Part shown: in pieces, positions 1 to 11,212 of the stretch
Position numbering within the stretch: the first letter of the stretch is position 1
Layout: each line of letters starts with the position of its first letter
Assembly: GCF_905147045.1 (NCBI RefSeq)
Contig: NC_065906.1
Coordinates: 10,912,001 to 10,976,000 of the forward strand
Source of the DNA: Nymphalis io
Taxonomy: Eukaryota > Arthropoda > Insecta > Lepidoptera > Nymphalidae
Length of the DNA stretch: 64,000 nucleotides
Direction: 5' to 3'
Notes under the pieces: model-generated
Told to the model about the DNA's origin: nothing
The model's database searches: none
What the model saw: the letters and a program-made list of their open reading frames with translations, nothing else
Made by a program: the position numbers and the translations under genes

Positions 1-181
1 GAGTGATATGTGACATTGACAATAAAAATATAATATTTTAAGAATACAAACATCAAAATAGTATATCACAATATGTCTGTTCTTACGGGTAAGTAATGAA
101 GTGCACTGCAGGCTCCAGCCACGAACGATCCCACTTAAGTCATGTCAAATATTTTTAGAAAGTTTGTCCCAGACTGCGTTT

Positions 182-395
182 ATTTATTAATATTTTATAG
201 GTAGGCGGGCAGGCAAATGGGCCACCTGATGGTAAGTGGTCCCTATCGCCCATAGATATTGCCAATGTAAGAAATATTAAACATGCCTCACATCGCCAAT
301 GCGCCACCAACGGTAGAATATCTAATGCTAGCTAGCTAGTGGTACCTACCCAGACGGGCTTACAAAAAGCCCTGCCTGGTACTACTAGTAGTTCT
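182..395 (-). mobile_element. SINE-A copy, internally deleted
   Basis: Matches the SINE-A family (full copy at 40765-41049) in reverse: GGGCCACCTGATGG near 220, the CATCGCCAATGCGCCACCAA block near 290, then a jump to the GGTACCTACCCAGACGGGC head block. About 90 bases of the middle are missing. SINE-A in its own sense ends in poly-A, so this copy lies on the minus strand. Confidence 0.75.
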
Positions 396-1042
396 TGTAG
401 TGGCAGTAGTAGTAATAATGCTATTTGTAGTTTGTGTTTCGAAGCCCTTGAAAGTGGGGCTGTTTCTATGATTAACATTAAAACTACTTCATAAGTATTA
501 AATTCTTGTACCAGAGCATGTAACAGAAATATAAATTTATATTAAAAATCGAGGCATAAAAACAAGTCTGCTCCTCATTTTTCACATTATCTGAAATGAC
601 CATGCGATACACAATCACAATACCTGCACCAGAAAATTACATTTGCATAATATTAAAATCGAATCATAAAATAATTCATATTATATATAGCTTATCACTT
701 TCAAGTTACCAGTTACTACCAGTATATACCAGTAATTACCAGTTCCAAGGAAATATCGATTTTAAAGAACGCAAACCAAACAAGTGTATTACGAATTAAC
801 ATTTTATCAGAGCGGAAGTTATATATCGCGGATGAGTACATCCTGCGGACTTAATTAGGGAACCGAATTTATGGGTGAGCTGAGTCCGCATCATTTGGAA
901 AGCCTTTTGTTTTATTAATAAGGACACAAAGTAATATATCTGAAATGAAAGTCGAAAACGCCGTGGTAAATGTTTGGGAAACATATTTTTTAAATAATAT
1001 ATGAAGCTATGGCTCAACTGTTAAAGTGAAGCGGATGTCAGA
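396..1042. other. AT-rich spacer
   Basis: No gene or dispersed repeat recognised. The only local structure is a run of five spaced ACCAGT units at 706-743. Short open frames here have random AT-rich composition. Confidence 0.5.
706..743. repeat. Short degenerate ACCAGT repeat
   Basis: ACCAGT recurs five times at irregular spacing of about 6 to 10 bases, separated by TTA/TAT/AAT. It looks like a small decayed tandem array. Confidence 0.5.
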
Positions 1043-1165
1043 AAAGAGCGCACTCATTCCTTAAAGGCCGGCAACGCACCTGCAATTCTTCGGATGTTGC
1101 AGGTATCCATGGGCGGTGGTAATCACTTTCAATCAGGTGAGCCTCCTGCTCGTTTGCCCTCGTTT
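1043..1165 (+). mobile_element. 3' part of another lepidopteran SINE-like repeat
   Basis: Contains AAAGGCCGGCAACGCAC, then a TCCATGGGCGGTGGTAATCA block, then CTGCTCGTTTGCC. This is the 3' portion of a very common lepidopteran interspersed repeat (family recognition from memory, not searched). It abuts a SINE-A fragment directly. Confidence 0.5.
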
Positions 1166-1167
1166 TT

Positions 1168-1321
1168 GGTAAGACATTGTGCCAGCTCGTCTGGGTAGGT
1201 ACCACCCACTCATCGGATATTCTACCGCAAAACAGTAGTACTTGGTATTGTTGTGTTCCGGTTTGAAGAGTGAGTGAGCCAGTGTAATTACAAGCAAAAG
1301 GGACATAAAATCTTAGTTCCC
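1168..1321 (+). mobile_element. SINE-A fragment, left arm of a foldback
   Basis: Carries the SINE-A head (GCTCGTCTGGGTAGGTACC) and middle (GAGTGAGCCAGTGTAATTAC) and stops at CTTAGTTCCC. The next SINE-A fragment lies in opposite orientation, so the two can pair. Confidence 0.8.
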
Positions 1322-1329
1322 TACTACTG

Positions 1330-1403
1330 AGTATTGCGGTAGAATTTGTGATGAGTGGGTGGTACTTCCCCACACGTTTTTGCACGAAGCCTTACCACCA
1401 GTA
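1330..1403 (-). mobile_element. SINE-A head fragment, right arm of a foldback
   Basis: Reverse-orientation SINE-A head, from TATTGCGGTAGAATTT to CCTTACCACCAGTA. It is complementary to about 55 bases of the 1168-1321 fragment. Confidence 0.75.
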
Positions 1404-2509
1404 TAATGTGAATATCTATAGCTTTATTCTTGTCTAAGAACTTTAAATAAAATAATTTCAGTTATTTTTAATTATAAAAACCAGATTGATTTTATCAAAT
1501 ACCCCTGGAACTCCTTATGCTCATCTTAAAATGCCATATTCTTAATCATACTTAGAATATATAATGCTAAATGAAGATCGCGGGTTCAAAGCCGCGCCAC
1601 AGTAAACGGTCACCGAATTGACATTGTCATAGTTCAGCTATAAGCTATGTCATAAAATTTCTTAGCCCTACTAAGAGATCAATTACATAGAACACGATGA
1701 TTGAATCTTAAACGAGGAAGGAGGGTAATGTAAAAACCTGCATGTTCAAATTCATTCGTGTTTATATCAAACAGGGAACCAGTTCTACTAATAAACTGTA
1801 ATTCTATCGTTATTGAATCGGAACGTAATCGCTACCGTTTATCGTTTCCTATTCTTTAATTTTGCTATTCACTACTAAAAAGTAAACGATTAATTTATGT
1901 TCTAACATTACGGTATATGATAACATTATAATATATCGGTTTGGTTATTATATTTATATACGATCTAAACAAATGTAAAACAGTCAAAATTGGTTCGGAA
2001 TTGTATCGGGAACGGATATAATATATTATATATATATAACTTTATAAATTAGTAGAATTATAAATTAGTAGAATTGGGCTCATACATTGTAGTACCGTAG
2101 TGAGCAAACCTTCTCAAAAGACATTTGACAACCAAACCAAACCAAACCAACGGTGGAACATTTAGAAACTGTAAGTATTATATTTCTGACCGTTATAATA
2201 TTCAAATATAAATTGTATTGCACTAAATATATATTAAATTTCCAGTAACGCCGAGTTCGTGGCCGCACAGTTGAGTGACACTCTAATTTATGGTTGAATG
2301 GGGACTAATAGATGTGAATTTAGTTTAGTACGACTCGTTACGTGTAGCGATAACCGATAAACAATTTATGTTGTTATTAATTGCATTGTTAATAATAATT
2401 TGTATATTCATTTTATCTTACACAATTAAAACTTTTGATTCTAAATGTTTGTATATACATGATTAACTTTTATTTATGAATGGTTATTTTTTTTTAATAA
2501 AGTAAAACG
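1404..2509. other. AT-rich spacer
   Basis: No gene seen. A possible SINE-B relic with a B-box-like GGGTTCAAAGCC lies near 1573-1620. A 17-base direct duplication (TATAAATTAGTAGAAT core) is at 2043-2076. The rest is AT-rich and unassigned. Confidence 0.4.
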
Positions 2510-2610
2510 CCAATTATTCGCCTTCTACCTTGGAAACTAAGTTGTTATGTCCCTTGTGCTTGTAGTTACTCTGGCTCACTCACCCTTCAAACTGTAACAC
2601 AATAGTCCAA
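2510..2610 (-). mobile_element. SINE-A middle fragment
   Basis: TTATGTCCCTTGTGCTTGTA followed by CTCACTCACCCTTCAAAC matches the SINE-A middle in reverse. Both ends of the element are missing. Confidence 0.7.
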
Positions 2611-2889
2611 TTAATTTTATAATTTAAAGTAATCACCTGTAATTGTTCCACTGCTAATGTCTCCTATTTGAGGAATACATTTAGAATATATTTAACCACG
2701 CTTACTAAATATTGGCACTAGAAAATGTATTTTTTTCCAGTAGGGCTAAAATGACCCCGTGCGCATATAAGGGTTTATTAATATTAAAACACTCTATCCT
2801 GACAATTTATTTAAGCATACTCATATATAAACATATCATGAGAAAATGTATAAAATATCAACGGAATGAAAACGTCACTTAAAAATGCA

Positions 2890-3175
2890 AAATGTCTCTC
2901 TGGCCGATTCCGGCTGCAGCCATTCTCGAAAGAGAATATATATTTTATACGTGTGTGCACAGCCACAGGTGAACTTTCTATTTCCTCAGTGTCATAATCC
3001 AATGAGACGGCAATCCGACACGAACGAAGAGTTCAGCCGTGGGATCAAAGGCTTTATGTACTTTCAGAGGCACGGGAGTGTTTATTACTGAAAACTACCA
3101 AACTCTGAACTGCTAATAAAAATTTTTAAAGTGAAAAACTCAATGACGTTTTATTGGTTCGACCCAAAAACTCTG
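2890..3175 (-). mobile_element. SINE-C copy, diverged
   Basis: Reverse match to the SINE-C body of 58079-58405: the end block GGCCGATTCCGGCTGCAGCC, the TTTGCGCACA-like block, CATAATCCAATGAGACGGCA and CAGAGGCACGGGAGTG. The tRNA-like head ends near TTGGTTCGACCC. The short frames across it are chance. Confidence 0.65.
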
Positions 3176-3637
3176 AATAAAGAAGACAGTTAAAACTGTT
3201 TATACCAAATCAAAAAATTTTTTTTTCAAGTAGGCCCTTGCATGCAGTTTTAAATCGTTATTTTATGCGATTCAATGTAAATTACTAACGGTTCAGACTT
3301 CTACTGAAAAAGAACTGGCAAAAAATTTGAATGTACTCCTTTGTTATTAATTATACATTTACATATATTTATGTAATAATCAAATACAATTTTCATGCAG
3401 CCAGTATGGAATTCAATAAATACAAACTCCAAGCTCTTTTATGATTTACGAGCTCCCATCTCTTCTTCGCACGGATAAAGTCAAGGTCTACATAGAACAT
3501 TAATATTGAAGTATATTTTATATATACATAATATTTTTGGCCAGGAACATTTGCGGACGAACGCAGAACAAGTCACCAAAGTTTAATCAAAATCGGATTA
3601 ATGGCTTAGTAATACAAACATAAAATAAATATTTTAC
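3176..3637. other. AT-rich spacer with a common lepidopteran repeat scrap
   Basis: Mostly unassigned. Around 3537-3630 the text TTTAATCAAAATCGGATTA followed by TTAGTAATACAAACA resembles a widespread insect repeat of uncertain class (the ...AATCGGTTTAGTGGTT... type). Confidence 0.35.
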
Positions 3638-3727
3638 TGGTAGAAGAGCTTTGTGCAAGCTCGTCTGGGTAGGTACCACTCACTCATCAGATATTCTACC
3701 GCAGAACAGCAGTACTTGGTATTCTTA
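3638..3727 (+). mobile_element. SINE-A 5' fragment
   Basis: SINE-A head from TGGTAGAAGAGCTTTGTGCA to CAGTACTTGGTATT. The rest of the element, including the poly-A tail, is absent. Confidence 0.8.
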
Positions 3728-3766
3728 AACTTTAAGAAGTCGAGTACACAAATTTATTCCTCGTAT

Positions 3767-3958
3767 TTATAGAAATTTTATCACTGTTTCCATTAAAATC
3801 ATCGTTTTTATCACATTATATGAATCCAGGGTTGGATTTGTTGCTCTGACTATTTTTTGTTCCGTGAAATACACTTTTTGTCCGTTTTCAAGACTTGCCA
3901 CTTTGACAGCTAAATGAACGACTCGCAGAAATTGGGTCTCTCTCGAGATTTTGAAATC
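3767..3958 (-). pseudogene. Helitron helicase-like fragment
   Basis: An open stretch of 64 codons on the minus strand contains the phrase HLAVKVASLENGQKVYFTEQ. This closely resembles the conserved HLAVHLENGQRVYFTEQN segment that lies before the helicase domain in Helitron Rep/helicase proteins (recalled family knowledge, not searched). Both flanks leave the family pattern quickly, an in-frame stop lies just upstream, and no Rep or helicase motifs follow, so this is a relic. A homologous region of a host Pif1-like gene is a less likely source. Confidence 0.55.
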
Positions 3959-4170
3959 CTAAAATACCTCACACAGCTTTATTGCAGATATTGAGTGATT
4001 CCACCTAAATTATTTCCTGTTAAAACTTCAAACATTGCTAAATAGATGGCACTGTTGACGTATTTAGAAATATATTTGAAGGCTTTTACAGAATTGCAAT
4101 ACAATGTGCTTTAAAAGTATTTAGTGAAAGTGGTGATATGTATTTCAATATCATTTATTATTATTATTTT

Positions 4171-4380
4171 TTATAGTATTGGTAGGCGGTCGGGCAAACG
4201 GGCACCTGAAGGTAAGTGGTCACCACTGCCGGTAAGATGTGTTGATGATGATGTTATATGTCCCTTGTGCCTGAAGTACTTACCCTTCAAATATATAAAA
4301 TACTTGATATTGCTGTTTAGCGGTAGAATATCTGATCAATGGGTGGTAACTGCGCAGAAGAACTTGCACAAAGTCCGGAC
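4171..4380 (-). mobile_element. SINE-A copy, internally deleted
   Basis: GTAGGCGGTCGGGCAAACGG at its poly-T side, the TGTCCCTTGTGCCTGAAGTA middle, and GCGGTAGAATATCTGATC plus CTTGCACAAAGTCC at the head. Blocks around the CATCGCCAATG segment are lost. A 150-codon frame across it is chance. Confidence 0.75.
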
Positions 4381-4456
4381 TAGTAAATTTTCTGTCACAT
4401 TCAAAGTTATTATTGTAATAGTTATTGACGTTAACGAACCATTAATTCAATATTTC

Positions 4457-4503
4457 AACTTAAATACGTATGTTAACAATCTGTTAACTTACGTATTTAA
4501 GTT
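4457..4503. repeat. Near-perfect palindrome, 22-bp arms
   Basis: Arms 4457-4478 and 4482-4503 are reverse complements with one mismatch (TACGTATG against TACGTAAG), separated by a 3-base loop. The tight loop and high identity suggest a template-switch origin. Confidence 0.85.
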
Positions 4504-5117
4504 AAAAATTCAGCAGATCTGTTTCACCGTTATCAACCCTAATTATGTTAATCTGTTATTCTCTAAATTCGTTTAAAATTTATACGCACCACAATTTATA
4601 TCAAAGCAATTGAAACCTATTTTGTTACGTTAAGTTTGTTTATCCTTTAGCAAATTTATCAGTGACCAATATAAACAAGACATGTTTACAGGTACCGCTT
4701 CGTAAAATAAACAATTTCATTTGAAGCATAACACATAAAATTTCAATCACCTGTCGAATAGGGTTGTCGTAATTAATTGCAATTAAAAAATTTAGGTGAA
4801 ATTATATTTGCAAATCGTATAAGAATTTTTAGACACTACAAAGAAATGTAAAATTTAACATATAACTAAGTTATAACATATATAATGGAAATAAGCTCTT
4901 CATAGATATCTGAAATTAAATAAATAATATTAACGTAAAAATAAGTGGCCTCGTCGGGACTACTGGCCCATGTGAAACATCGATATTGACGGTTTTTGAA
5001 AGAATATCTAATTATGGAAAACTAAATAAATAAACGTACAATAAATTGTAAGCATATTCTTTCAATAAATATATGTATATCACCGAAGTATATAGTTTAC
5101 GCACCACGTACATACAG
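4504..5117. other. AT-rich spacer
   Basis: No gene, tRNA or recognised repeat. A small GC-richer patch near 4945-4975 has no coding support. Confidence 0.4.
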
Positions 5118-5242
5118 GCAGGCGAGCATTCTATCACTGACCAGCATTGGAGCAGCGTGGAAATAAGCTCCGAACCTCCTCAAAAAGGGAGAGGAGGCCT
5201 TAGCCCAGCAGTAGGACATTAACAGGCCGATACTGTTACTGC
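5118..5242 (+). mobile_element. SINE-B 3' fragment
   Basis: Begins near CAGGCGAGCATTCTATCA and contains CATTGGAGCAGCGTGG, GGAGAGGAGGCCTTAGCCCA and CAGCAGTAGGACATTAACAG, ending with a GTTACTGTTACTGC-type tail. The tRNA-like head is missing. Confidence 0.85.
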
Positions 5243-5784
5243 ACATACAGGGGAGTAAATAACAGCGGCGACCAGTCTTAAGGAAGACTAATCAATAGCT
5301 AAGTGTGATCTTAGTGCCGTCAACACATAATTCGATGAAATGGCAAATAAAACACGACCAGATAAAGTTCGACACAACCTATGTACTTTCCAAGGCAAAG
5401 GATACTACTGAAAAATGATTGACTAAAAACCCAATAAAAACTAGCCACTAGCAGCAAAAATCATTTCAATTATACAAATTGGTAGCCCTTAGTAACAAAT
5501 TTACTTTCAAATGACGGCCCGAATAATTTTACATTGAAATTTTTATCACAAATATATTGCAGTTTTCTGGCAAGTGTAGAAAGATGGAGACAGTAATTGT
5601 AAACAAAAATTCTGCGATTTAAATTATCTGTTTATTTTGAATTACCAACTATTCAATTTACCAAATAATTAATAATGCTTCGCAAATATATCCAGAGCTA
5701 TTTGCAATTGAATAGACCATTTAAGAAATTATTAGAAATTCTTCATTCTAAAATTCGTCTCATTTATAAAAAATGTCGAAATCT
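5243..5784. other. AT-rich spacer with possible SINE-C scrap
   Basis: ATGTACTTTCCAAGGCA followed by a CCAATAAAAACT-like segment at about 5375-5450 resembles a SINE-C remnant on the minus strand. Nothing else is recognised. Confidence 0.35.
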
Positions 5785-5905
5785 AAAAGCAGACAAGCAA
5801 ATGGGCCAGCCGATGGTGAGAAGTCACGTTTGCCTATAAACATTGGCACTATAAGAAATAAAAATAACTCGCTACACTGTCAAGGCACCGCCTACCACTG
5901 TACTT
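5785..5905 (-). mobile_element. SINE-A fragment, old
   Basis: ACAAGCAAATGGGCCAGCCG, CATTGGCACTATAAGAAAT and a GGCACCGCC-like block match the SINE-A 3' half in reverse with many changes. Confidence 0.6.
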
Positions 5906-6524
5906 TCTAACGGATTAAAAATAATATGACAACTAATATTAAACATAAAAAATACATATTTAACGATATATTTAATGGAATATAAACATTGTGTTTAGTT
6001 TAAGTTGTTTCATATCTCTATTATTTTTCTAAATCAACACTCACATAATTCTCAGCATATTTATTTTTTATTCCTTTTGGTTTATAGTGTGTCTGTGTTA
6101 TATTCGTATAATGCTTGTATATTTTTATTATAATTTTTTGTCCTTTTTTGTAAAATTAATGCGACACATAACTAGCGTACCATTAGGGACAAACCTTAGT
6201 TTTAAAATGCTAGTAACAAATTAATGTAAAAGAAAATAATTATGCACCCCTTAAATAACTATAAAATAAAATCTAATATGATATCTGGAAATACAGTAAC
6301 GTACCATTTAAATAAATACGAAACAATTTAACTTATAGATATATGTGGTAAAATAACTTTTGAAAGGATGATATCCATTAAAGCAAGAAACTACCACCAT
6401 TCAAAAAATTGTATCATAATGTAACTAATTAGATCCGTCTTACAATATGTTTTATTGTACCAGTATTTTTCTGAACTAATAAAAAACAGAACTACACAAG
6501 TCCCAAAATCCGTATCCGTAATCC
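5906..6524. other. AT-rich spacer
   Basis: No gene or recognisable repeat; long T-rich and A-rich runs only. Confidence 0.4.
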
Positions 6525-6846
6525 GTAACAGCCTGTGAATGTCCCACTGCTGGGCTAAAGGCCTCCTCTCCTCTTTTTGAGGAGAAGGTTTGGAGCTTAT
6601 TCCACCACGCTGCTCCAATGCGGGTTGGTAGAATTCACATGTGGCAGAACTTCAGTGAAATTAGACACATGCAGGTTTCCTCACGATGTTTTCCTTCACC
6701 GTAAAGCACGAGATGAATTATAATCACAAATTAAGCACATGAAAATTCAGTGGTGCTTGCCCGGGTTTGAACCCACGATCATCGCTTAAGATTCACGCGT
6801 TCTTACCACAGGGCCATCTCGGCTTTACAGGGCCATCTCGGCTTTT
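6525..6846 (-). mobile_element. SINE-B copy, near full length
   Basis: Reverse of the SINE-B consensus: CAGCCTGTGAATGTCCCACT, CCACCACGCTGCTCCAATGC, the B box as GGGTTTGAACCC near 6763 and the A-box region CCACAGGGCCATCTCGGC. The head is locally duplicated: GGGCCATCTCGGCTTT occurs twice in a row (6812-6846). Confidence 0.9.
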
Positions 6847-7680
6847 TACAAGTCCCAAAACGCTTTTTTCAATTCCAAAAATCCTTGGAGTTTGAAAGCA
6901 AAAATTTCCACGCGTTGAGTAAAGACGGCTAAAATATCTTAAGTCTATTGCCATTTCACAAGTTAGGAAAGACTTTGTAAACAAAAACAGATAATGTGAT
7001 TACGTAAGAACCCCATAAGGAAGGGAAGCGTATAAAAGAAAAGAATACTTTTATTTCTTGTTTTTATTGTGGGACAAAATTAACTATATTCACTTAAATG
7101 TATACAATTGTATTTTGAAATTTAAACAATTAAGTATAAAACATCACCTAAGTTTAATGAACACAATGATATTTTTAATCCATATTCATATCGTGGATTA
7201 TGTTGACGAGACATTAACATATAATTATTGCACACAAATACATGTACTATCAACACAAATTCCACTTAAAAAATATAGCAAGTGAACTTAAAGTCCAACT
7301 TTCATTAGTTATATAAATAATAATCGTACCCTTTATAAGGGTACGATTATTTAATTTATGTAAATAGTATTAGAAATACAAAAAAATATTTTTTTAATAA
7401 GAGAAGGTGCTACATTTGAACTTAAAGCTGAAAAATAATACCTAAAAAATAAAACTGTAAAACCAAAAGTTTATTATTACAAACATTTTGTACCCAAGAT
7501 GGCACTCCTCTCAACTTCGTCTTCAACGGACAAAGAATATAAGTAAGATATGCCATTCTATATTGTATTAACTGCAACATTTTTACAAAGACATTTGTAC
7601 TAACTGGTAAAATAAGTTTTTCTCAGATTCTTTCGAGATTTCCGCAATCATTTTGCAAATTGTTTTTTTCCTTTTTCTGT
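6847..7680. other. AT-rich spacer
   Basis: No gene recognised. Contains the short-loop palindrome at 7319-7351. Confidence 0.4.
7319..7351. repeat. Perfect palindrome, 15-bp arms
   Basis: Arms 7319-7333 (AATAATCGTACCCTT) and 7337-7351 are exact reverse complements around a 3-base TAT loop. It has a T run downstream but lies in no transcription unit I can define, so it is not called a terminator. Confidence 0.85.
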
Positions 7681-7842
7681 ATAGTAATAGATGGACTATC
7701 ATATGGGCCACCTGATGTTAGGTGGTCACCAACGCCCATAGACATTGGCATTATAAGAAATGTTAACCATCGCTTACTTCGGCAATGCGCCACTAACCTC
7801 GGGAATTAAGATGTTATGTCCCTTGTGCGTGTAATTACACTG
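7681..7842 (-). mobile_element. SINE-A 3' half
   Basis: TATGGGCCACCTGATGTTAG, ACGCCCATAGACATTGGCAT and TGTTATGTCCCTTGTGCGTG in order; the head half is lost. Confidence 0.8.
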
Positions 7843-9163
7843 TTTGTTTGATATTTAAGATAATTTTAAAACTAGAAATAAAATAATTCAATTGATAGTA
7901 AGTTTTTAAGCAATTCACTATCATAAAGCAAATTTGTGTTATTAAAATGTTCATATATCTAAGAAGAATTAAACATTCGTAAGCGAGATGTGTCATCTAT
8001 ATTATGTGCTATACAATTAAAATTAAATACATTTCAAAAGTGTTTAAATAAAGAAATAATAGGAACAATATCATGCAGTTTGATTGTTTTCTGATAAAGT
8101 TACGTAGAAAATTTACTAATATATTGATTCTTAAAGGTTATTTGAAAATATGTTATAACTTCGTTTTTATGTATGTATGTATTACACACACTATATTATT
8201 TCAGTAGCTTAACAACATTTAGTTAAAATAAAAAGCCCATTTCAAATTGATCTTTGCCAGAGAACTGAACAAATGTTTAACAATCAAACGGGTCGTTAGA
8301 GGCAAGTAATTCTGCAACAATATTCTTTGTACCAACAATCGATTGAGCTGTCGGCGTACTCTCATATCGAGGGAAAATGTTTAAAAAACATCTCGAGAAT
8401 CGAAAGCGCTGAGCAGATGCTTTAGTTCTGTTATTGGTCTTGGTTTAAATACAAGCGAAAGCGGAAATGAAAAACACACGAGTTCATGGCAATAATTTAA
8501 GAGAATATTTAGTTTTCAATAAGTGGTTGAAAGTTGACCATAATCATTTTTGTTGTAATGTTATATGAATGTGAAATTATAAACAATTTTCTAATTTTAT
8601 TTCACTTTTTTTAACAGTAAAGCTATAATAAATAGCTATAAAAAATTAGTTGACAAACAGAGGAGAAAACGGTGCAGAGCAGGTTTTCCTTTACCTGTTT
8701 ATATTATATAAATAGGTTTCCATATGTATTGAAAAAAAATCATATAAAATTTATATTAGATCATAAAACAGCTAACCAACTTAATGTAAGAGATTTATTA
8801 AGGTTTTATCATTTTGCCAATAACAATTATTCAAATACATACTTATTTTAGGTTTCCCTTCAATGTATTTTTAAATTATACTAAACGACACAACACATAT
8901 TTTTAATCTATACAACCACAAATCAAAAATCAGCATCAAAATACTTTATTCAACATTGAAGCATTACACTTTCTTCTTGATAGTCAAACTATAAACTATC
9001 ACCGGTTCGGAAAAGAAACATCCAGCCCTGAGAAGAAGATATCTTGAAGATTTATACAAGATAAATCTTGTATAAATATCATATTATATGCATATTTTGC
9101 CACTACATTTGTTAATATAATAATTACGTAAGCTATTTTCATTAAAAAGCAAACATTATTGCA
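7843..9163. other. AT-rich spacer
   Basis: Nothing assignable to a gene. The segment 8280-8470 is less AT-rich and not recognisably repetitive, so it could be conserved non-coding DNA. A 13-bp-arm perfect palindrome lies at 9050-9077. Confidence 0.35.
9050..9077. repeat. Perfect palindrome, 13-bp arms
   Basis: ATTTATACAAGAT at 9050-9062 and its exact reverse complement at 9065-9077, with a 2-base loop. Confidence 0.8.
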
Positions 9164-9394
9164 TTACAAATAGTATGCTTCTTGGGTTTCCGTTGGAACG
9201 TTAAAAATGTTCTTCCATGAACCTTTGATATTACTTAATAAATTGGACCAAGCCGCAATTCTATCAGCAAGTCGTTCATTTAAGCATTTCTCAGCTTCCA
9301 TATTTGATCTGTTATTAAAATCAAAACTGTCTTCATTTAATAATTCAATATACTTTTTTCAATATTCTCTCGTGGAATTGCAAATAGTAGACCG
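9164..9394 (-). pseudogene. Protein-like open stretch, unidentified, one stop
   Basis: On the minus strand 64 codons stay open before a TAA at 9164-9166, and the same frame continues upstream past a single TGA (9359-9361) for about 11 more codons. The translation is unlike AT-rich noise: it contains YIELLNEDSFDFNNRSNMEA and, downstream, RLADRIAAWSNLLSNIKG. I cannot assign a family. A decayed exon or transposon-derived piece is possible. Chance is not excluded, since open runs of this length occur in a window of this size. Confidence 0.25.
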
Positions 9395-9423
9395 TTATAG
9401 GGTAAAAGACATATTATTGACTT

Positions 9424-9566
9424 ATTTTTTTATAGAATAGGAAGGTGGACGAGAATAATATGGACCACCTGATTTTAAACCATGGTCACGAACGGTCGTA
9501 GTCATTGGCGTTGTAAGAAATCTTAACCATCCCTTAGGTACATCACCAATGCGTCACCAAGTTAAG
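9424..9566 (-). mobile_element. SINE-A 3' fragment
   Basis: Starts with the poly-T/TATAGAATAGGAAGGTGGACG junction typical of the SINE-A poly-A end in reverse and runs to CACCAATGCGTCACCAAGTT. Confidence 0.8.
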
Positions 9567-9761
9567 TTCATGCGAATTTAGTGATGTTTGTCTATTTAAT
9601 CCTGCAAATTTTGGTTAAAATCCACCTGTTCCTACCATGGGTAATCACGGCACTTTACTTTTGAATTGACCCAGAAGCTCTTTTCAATAATTACTATCTA
9701 TCACTATCAGTTAACATTAAAAAACTATGAGATATGATATGTTATATGAAATTCTTACCCA

Positions 9762-9975
9762 TTAAAACAACTGCGATGGCCGTCCTCGGTCATCTCGGCT
9801 GCGGTCCTCGTCAGGGCCGTCTATATATAAATAGGACACATGAGCCCCTACCTCACGTTTCCACGGCCACAGGGCTACGCCATATCGTGTAAGCCCGGGG
9901 AGTCGGGGCTGTGGAAGGGGCCGAGACAACGCTGACGTCGTCTCCACATCTTGCCCCCCCACCATAACCCAACCG
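9762..9975 (-). repeat. GC-rich repeat fragment, possibly non-LTR 3' region
   Basis: GC-rich block in AT-rich surroundings, with phrases such as GGTCATCTCGGCTGCGG, CCACGGCCACAGGGCTACG and GGAAGGGGCCGAGAC. It may be a 3' region of an R1/Jockey-like element, comparable to 50749-51115, but no coding motif supports this. It borders a collapsed SINE-C. Confidence 0.3.
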
Positions 9976-10045
9976 ATTTCGGCCACGGTTGCAACGCTCT
10001 TCTTTTATTGGCCCGACCCGGGGTTTGATCTCTCGGGACCTACGA
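9976..10045 (-). mobile_element. SINE-C copy reduced to head and tail
   Basis: In reverse, the SINE-C head (GCCTCGTAGGTCCCGAGAGA, then CCCGGGTCGGGCCAATAAAA) is joined to the SINE-C end phrase CGTGGCCGAAATCGGT. About 230 bases of the body are missing. Confidence 0.5.
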
Positions 10046-11212
10046 GGCATATATATGATATGATATATATGATATACACACAAAAATTTAAACAAAATTC
10101 GTACAGTAAATATTTGTGCACAATCAATTTTAAGCATTTTCCATTGAGCAGCCCATCACGATAAAATTAATGTAAAAAATTGTATTCCATATAGAAGCGG
10201 TATAGTTTATTGACTGTCACAACTGTCAACGGAACTGAAAAGAACATATCTCAAGCCCTAGAAATCCGATGAATAGAATTTCAACGCTATTGTTTTCTCA
10301 TAAATGATAGTAACAATTTATTTTTAATTAAAAATGAAAGCCTGGAGGCGATCGTTTCATTATCCAGATGTTCTATCATCAATAAAATTGACAAATACTT
10401 CAATTATCACAAACAAACTTTCCATAAATATTTAAGATAGAAATATAAAATTATTTGGAATTTTTAGATTGAAATATTTATGAAATTAATTGGCAGGGCA
10501 AATATTATACTTACCTACAAATTTTTATATTTCTAGGCAATACAAGTGACAAATGACGCCTGTCATATTGTTAAGATTAATGGTCATTTTCATAACGTAA
10601 TTTGAACTAAATTTAAAGTTCCTAGAGAAACCGACGAAGAAACTCAGTGATTACTGTTTTATATCGATTAAATTAAAAATATATGTTTATTCATACTTAA
10701 TTATTCCTTTAACTCCGCGCTTTGTATAATTTTATCAACTATATCATATTTTATTAAGAAATATGCCGTAATTATCAATTGAGTATTTTACAAACAATAT
10801 ATATGTAATAATTATTGTTTAATATTTAGAAGGGAATCGAACACCATCTTATCTGAAAATTATGAAAAAATTTCTTCACAATCCTGACTTAGAATTAAAT
10901 ATTTTTAATTAGGGCGAAGCTGTTTTAATAAATCATATGGTTATATCAAAGATTTGCTTTATTTAAAAACAATCTTCTAGAAAAAACAAACTTATACAAA
11001 CATTTTTTACGTCAAGAACGTACCCGTATCTTTCTGTTTGGATAGAATTAATTGGAGCAAGACGGTTTTATTTTTCCTTTTCATGTTGTTGCATTAAGTC
11101 CTCAAATATTTTTACAGGATAAACGTTATAATTATGGTCTATTTCAAGGTTTATATTATTGCTTAAATTTTCATTAAGAACTCCTGTTTATATTCACTGG
11201 TTGTAAATTTTG
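10046..11212. other. AT-rich spacer
   Basis: No gene, tRNA or recognised repeat; short frames have random composition. Confidence 0.4.

Noticed and set aside
1038..1385. 115-codon frame on the minus strand
   Set aside because: It is antisense to two abutting SINE fragments; similar frames recur in other SINE-A copies (e.g. 40762-41016, 55710-55955).
4124..4576. 150-codon open frame on the plus strand
   Set aside because: It runs across a SINE-A copy and the 22-bp palindrome; composition follows the repeats and no domain is visible.
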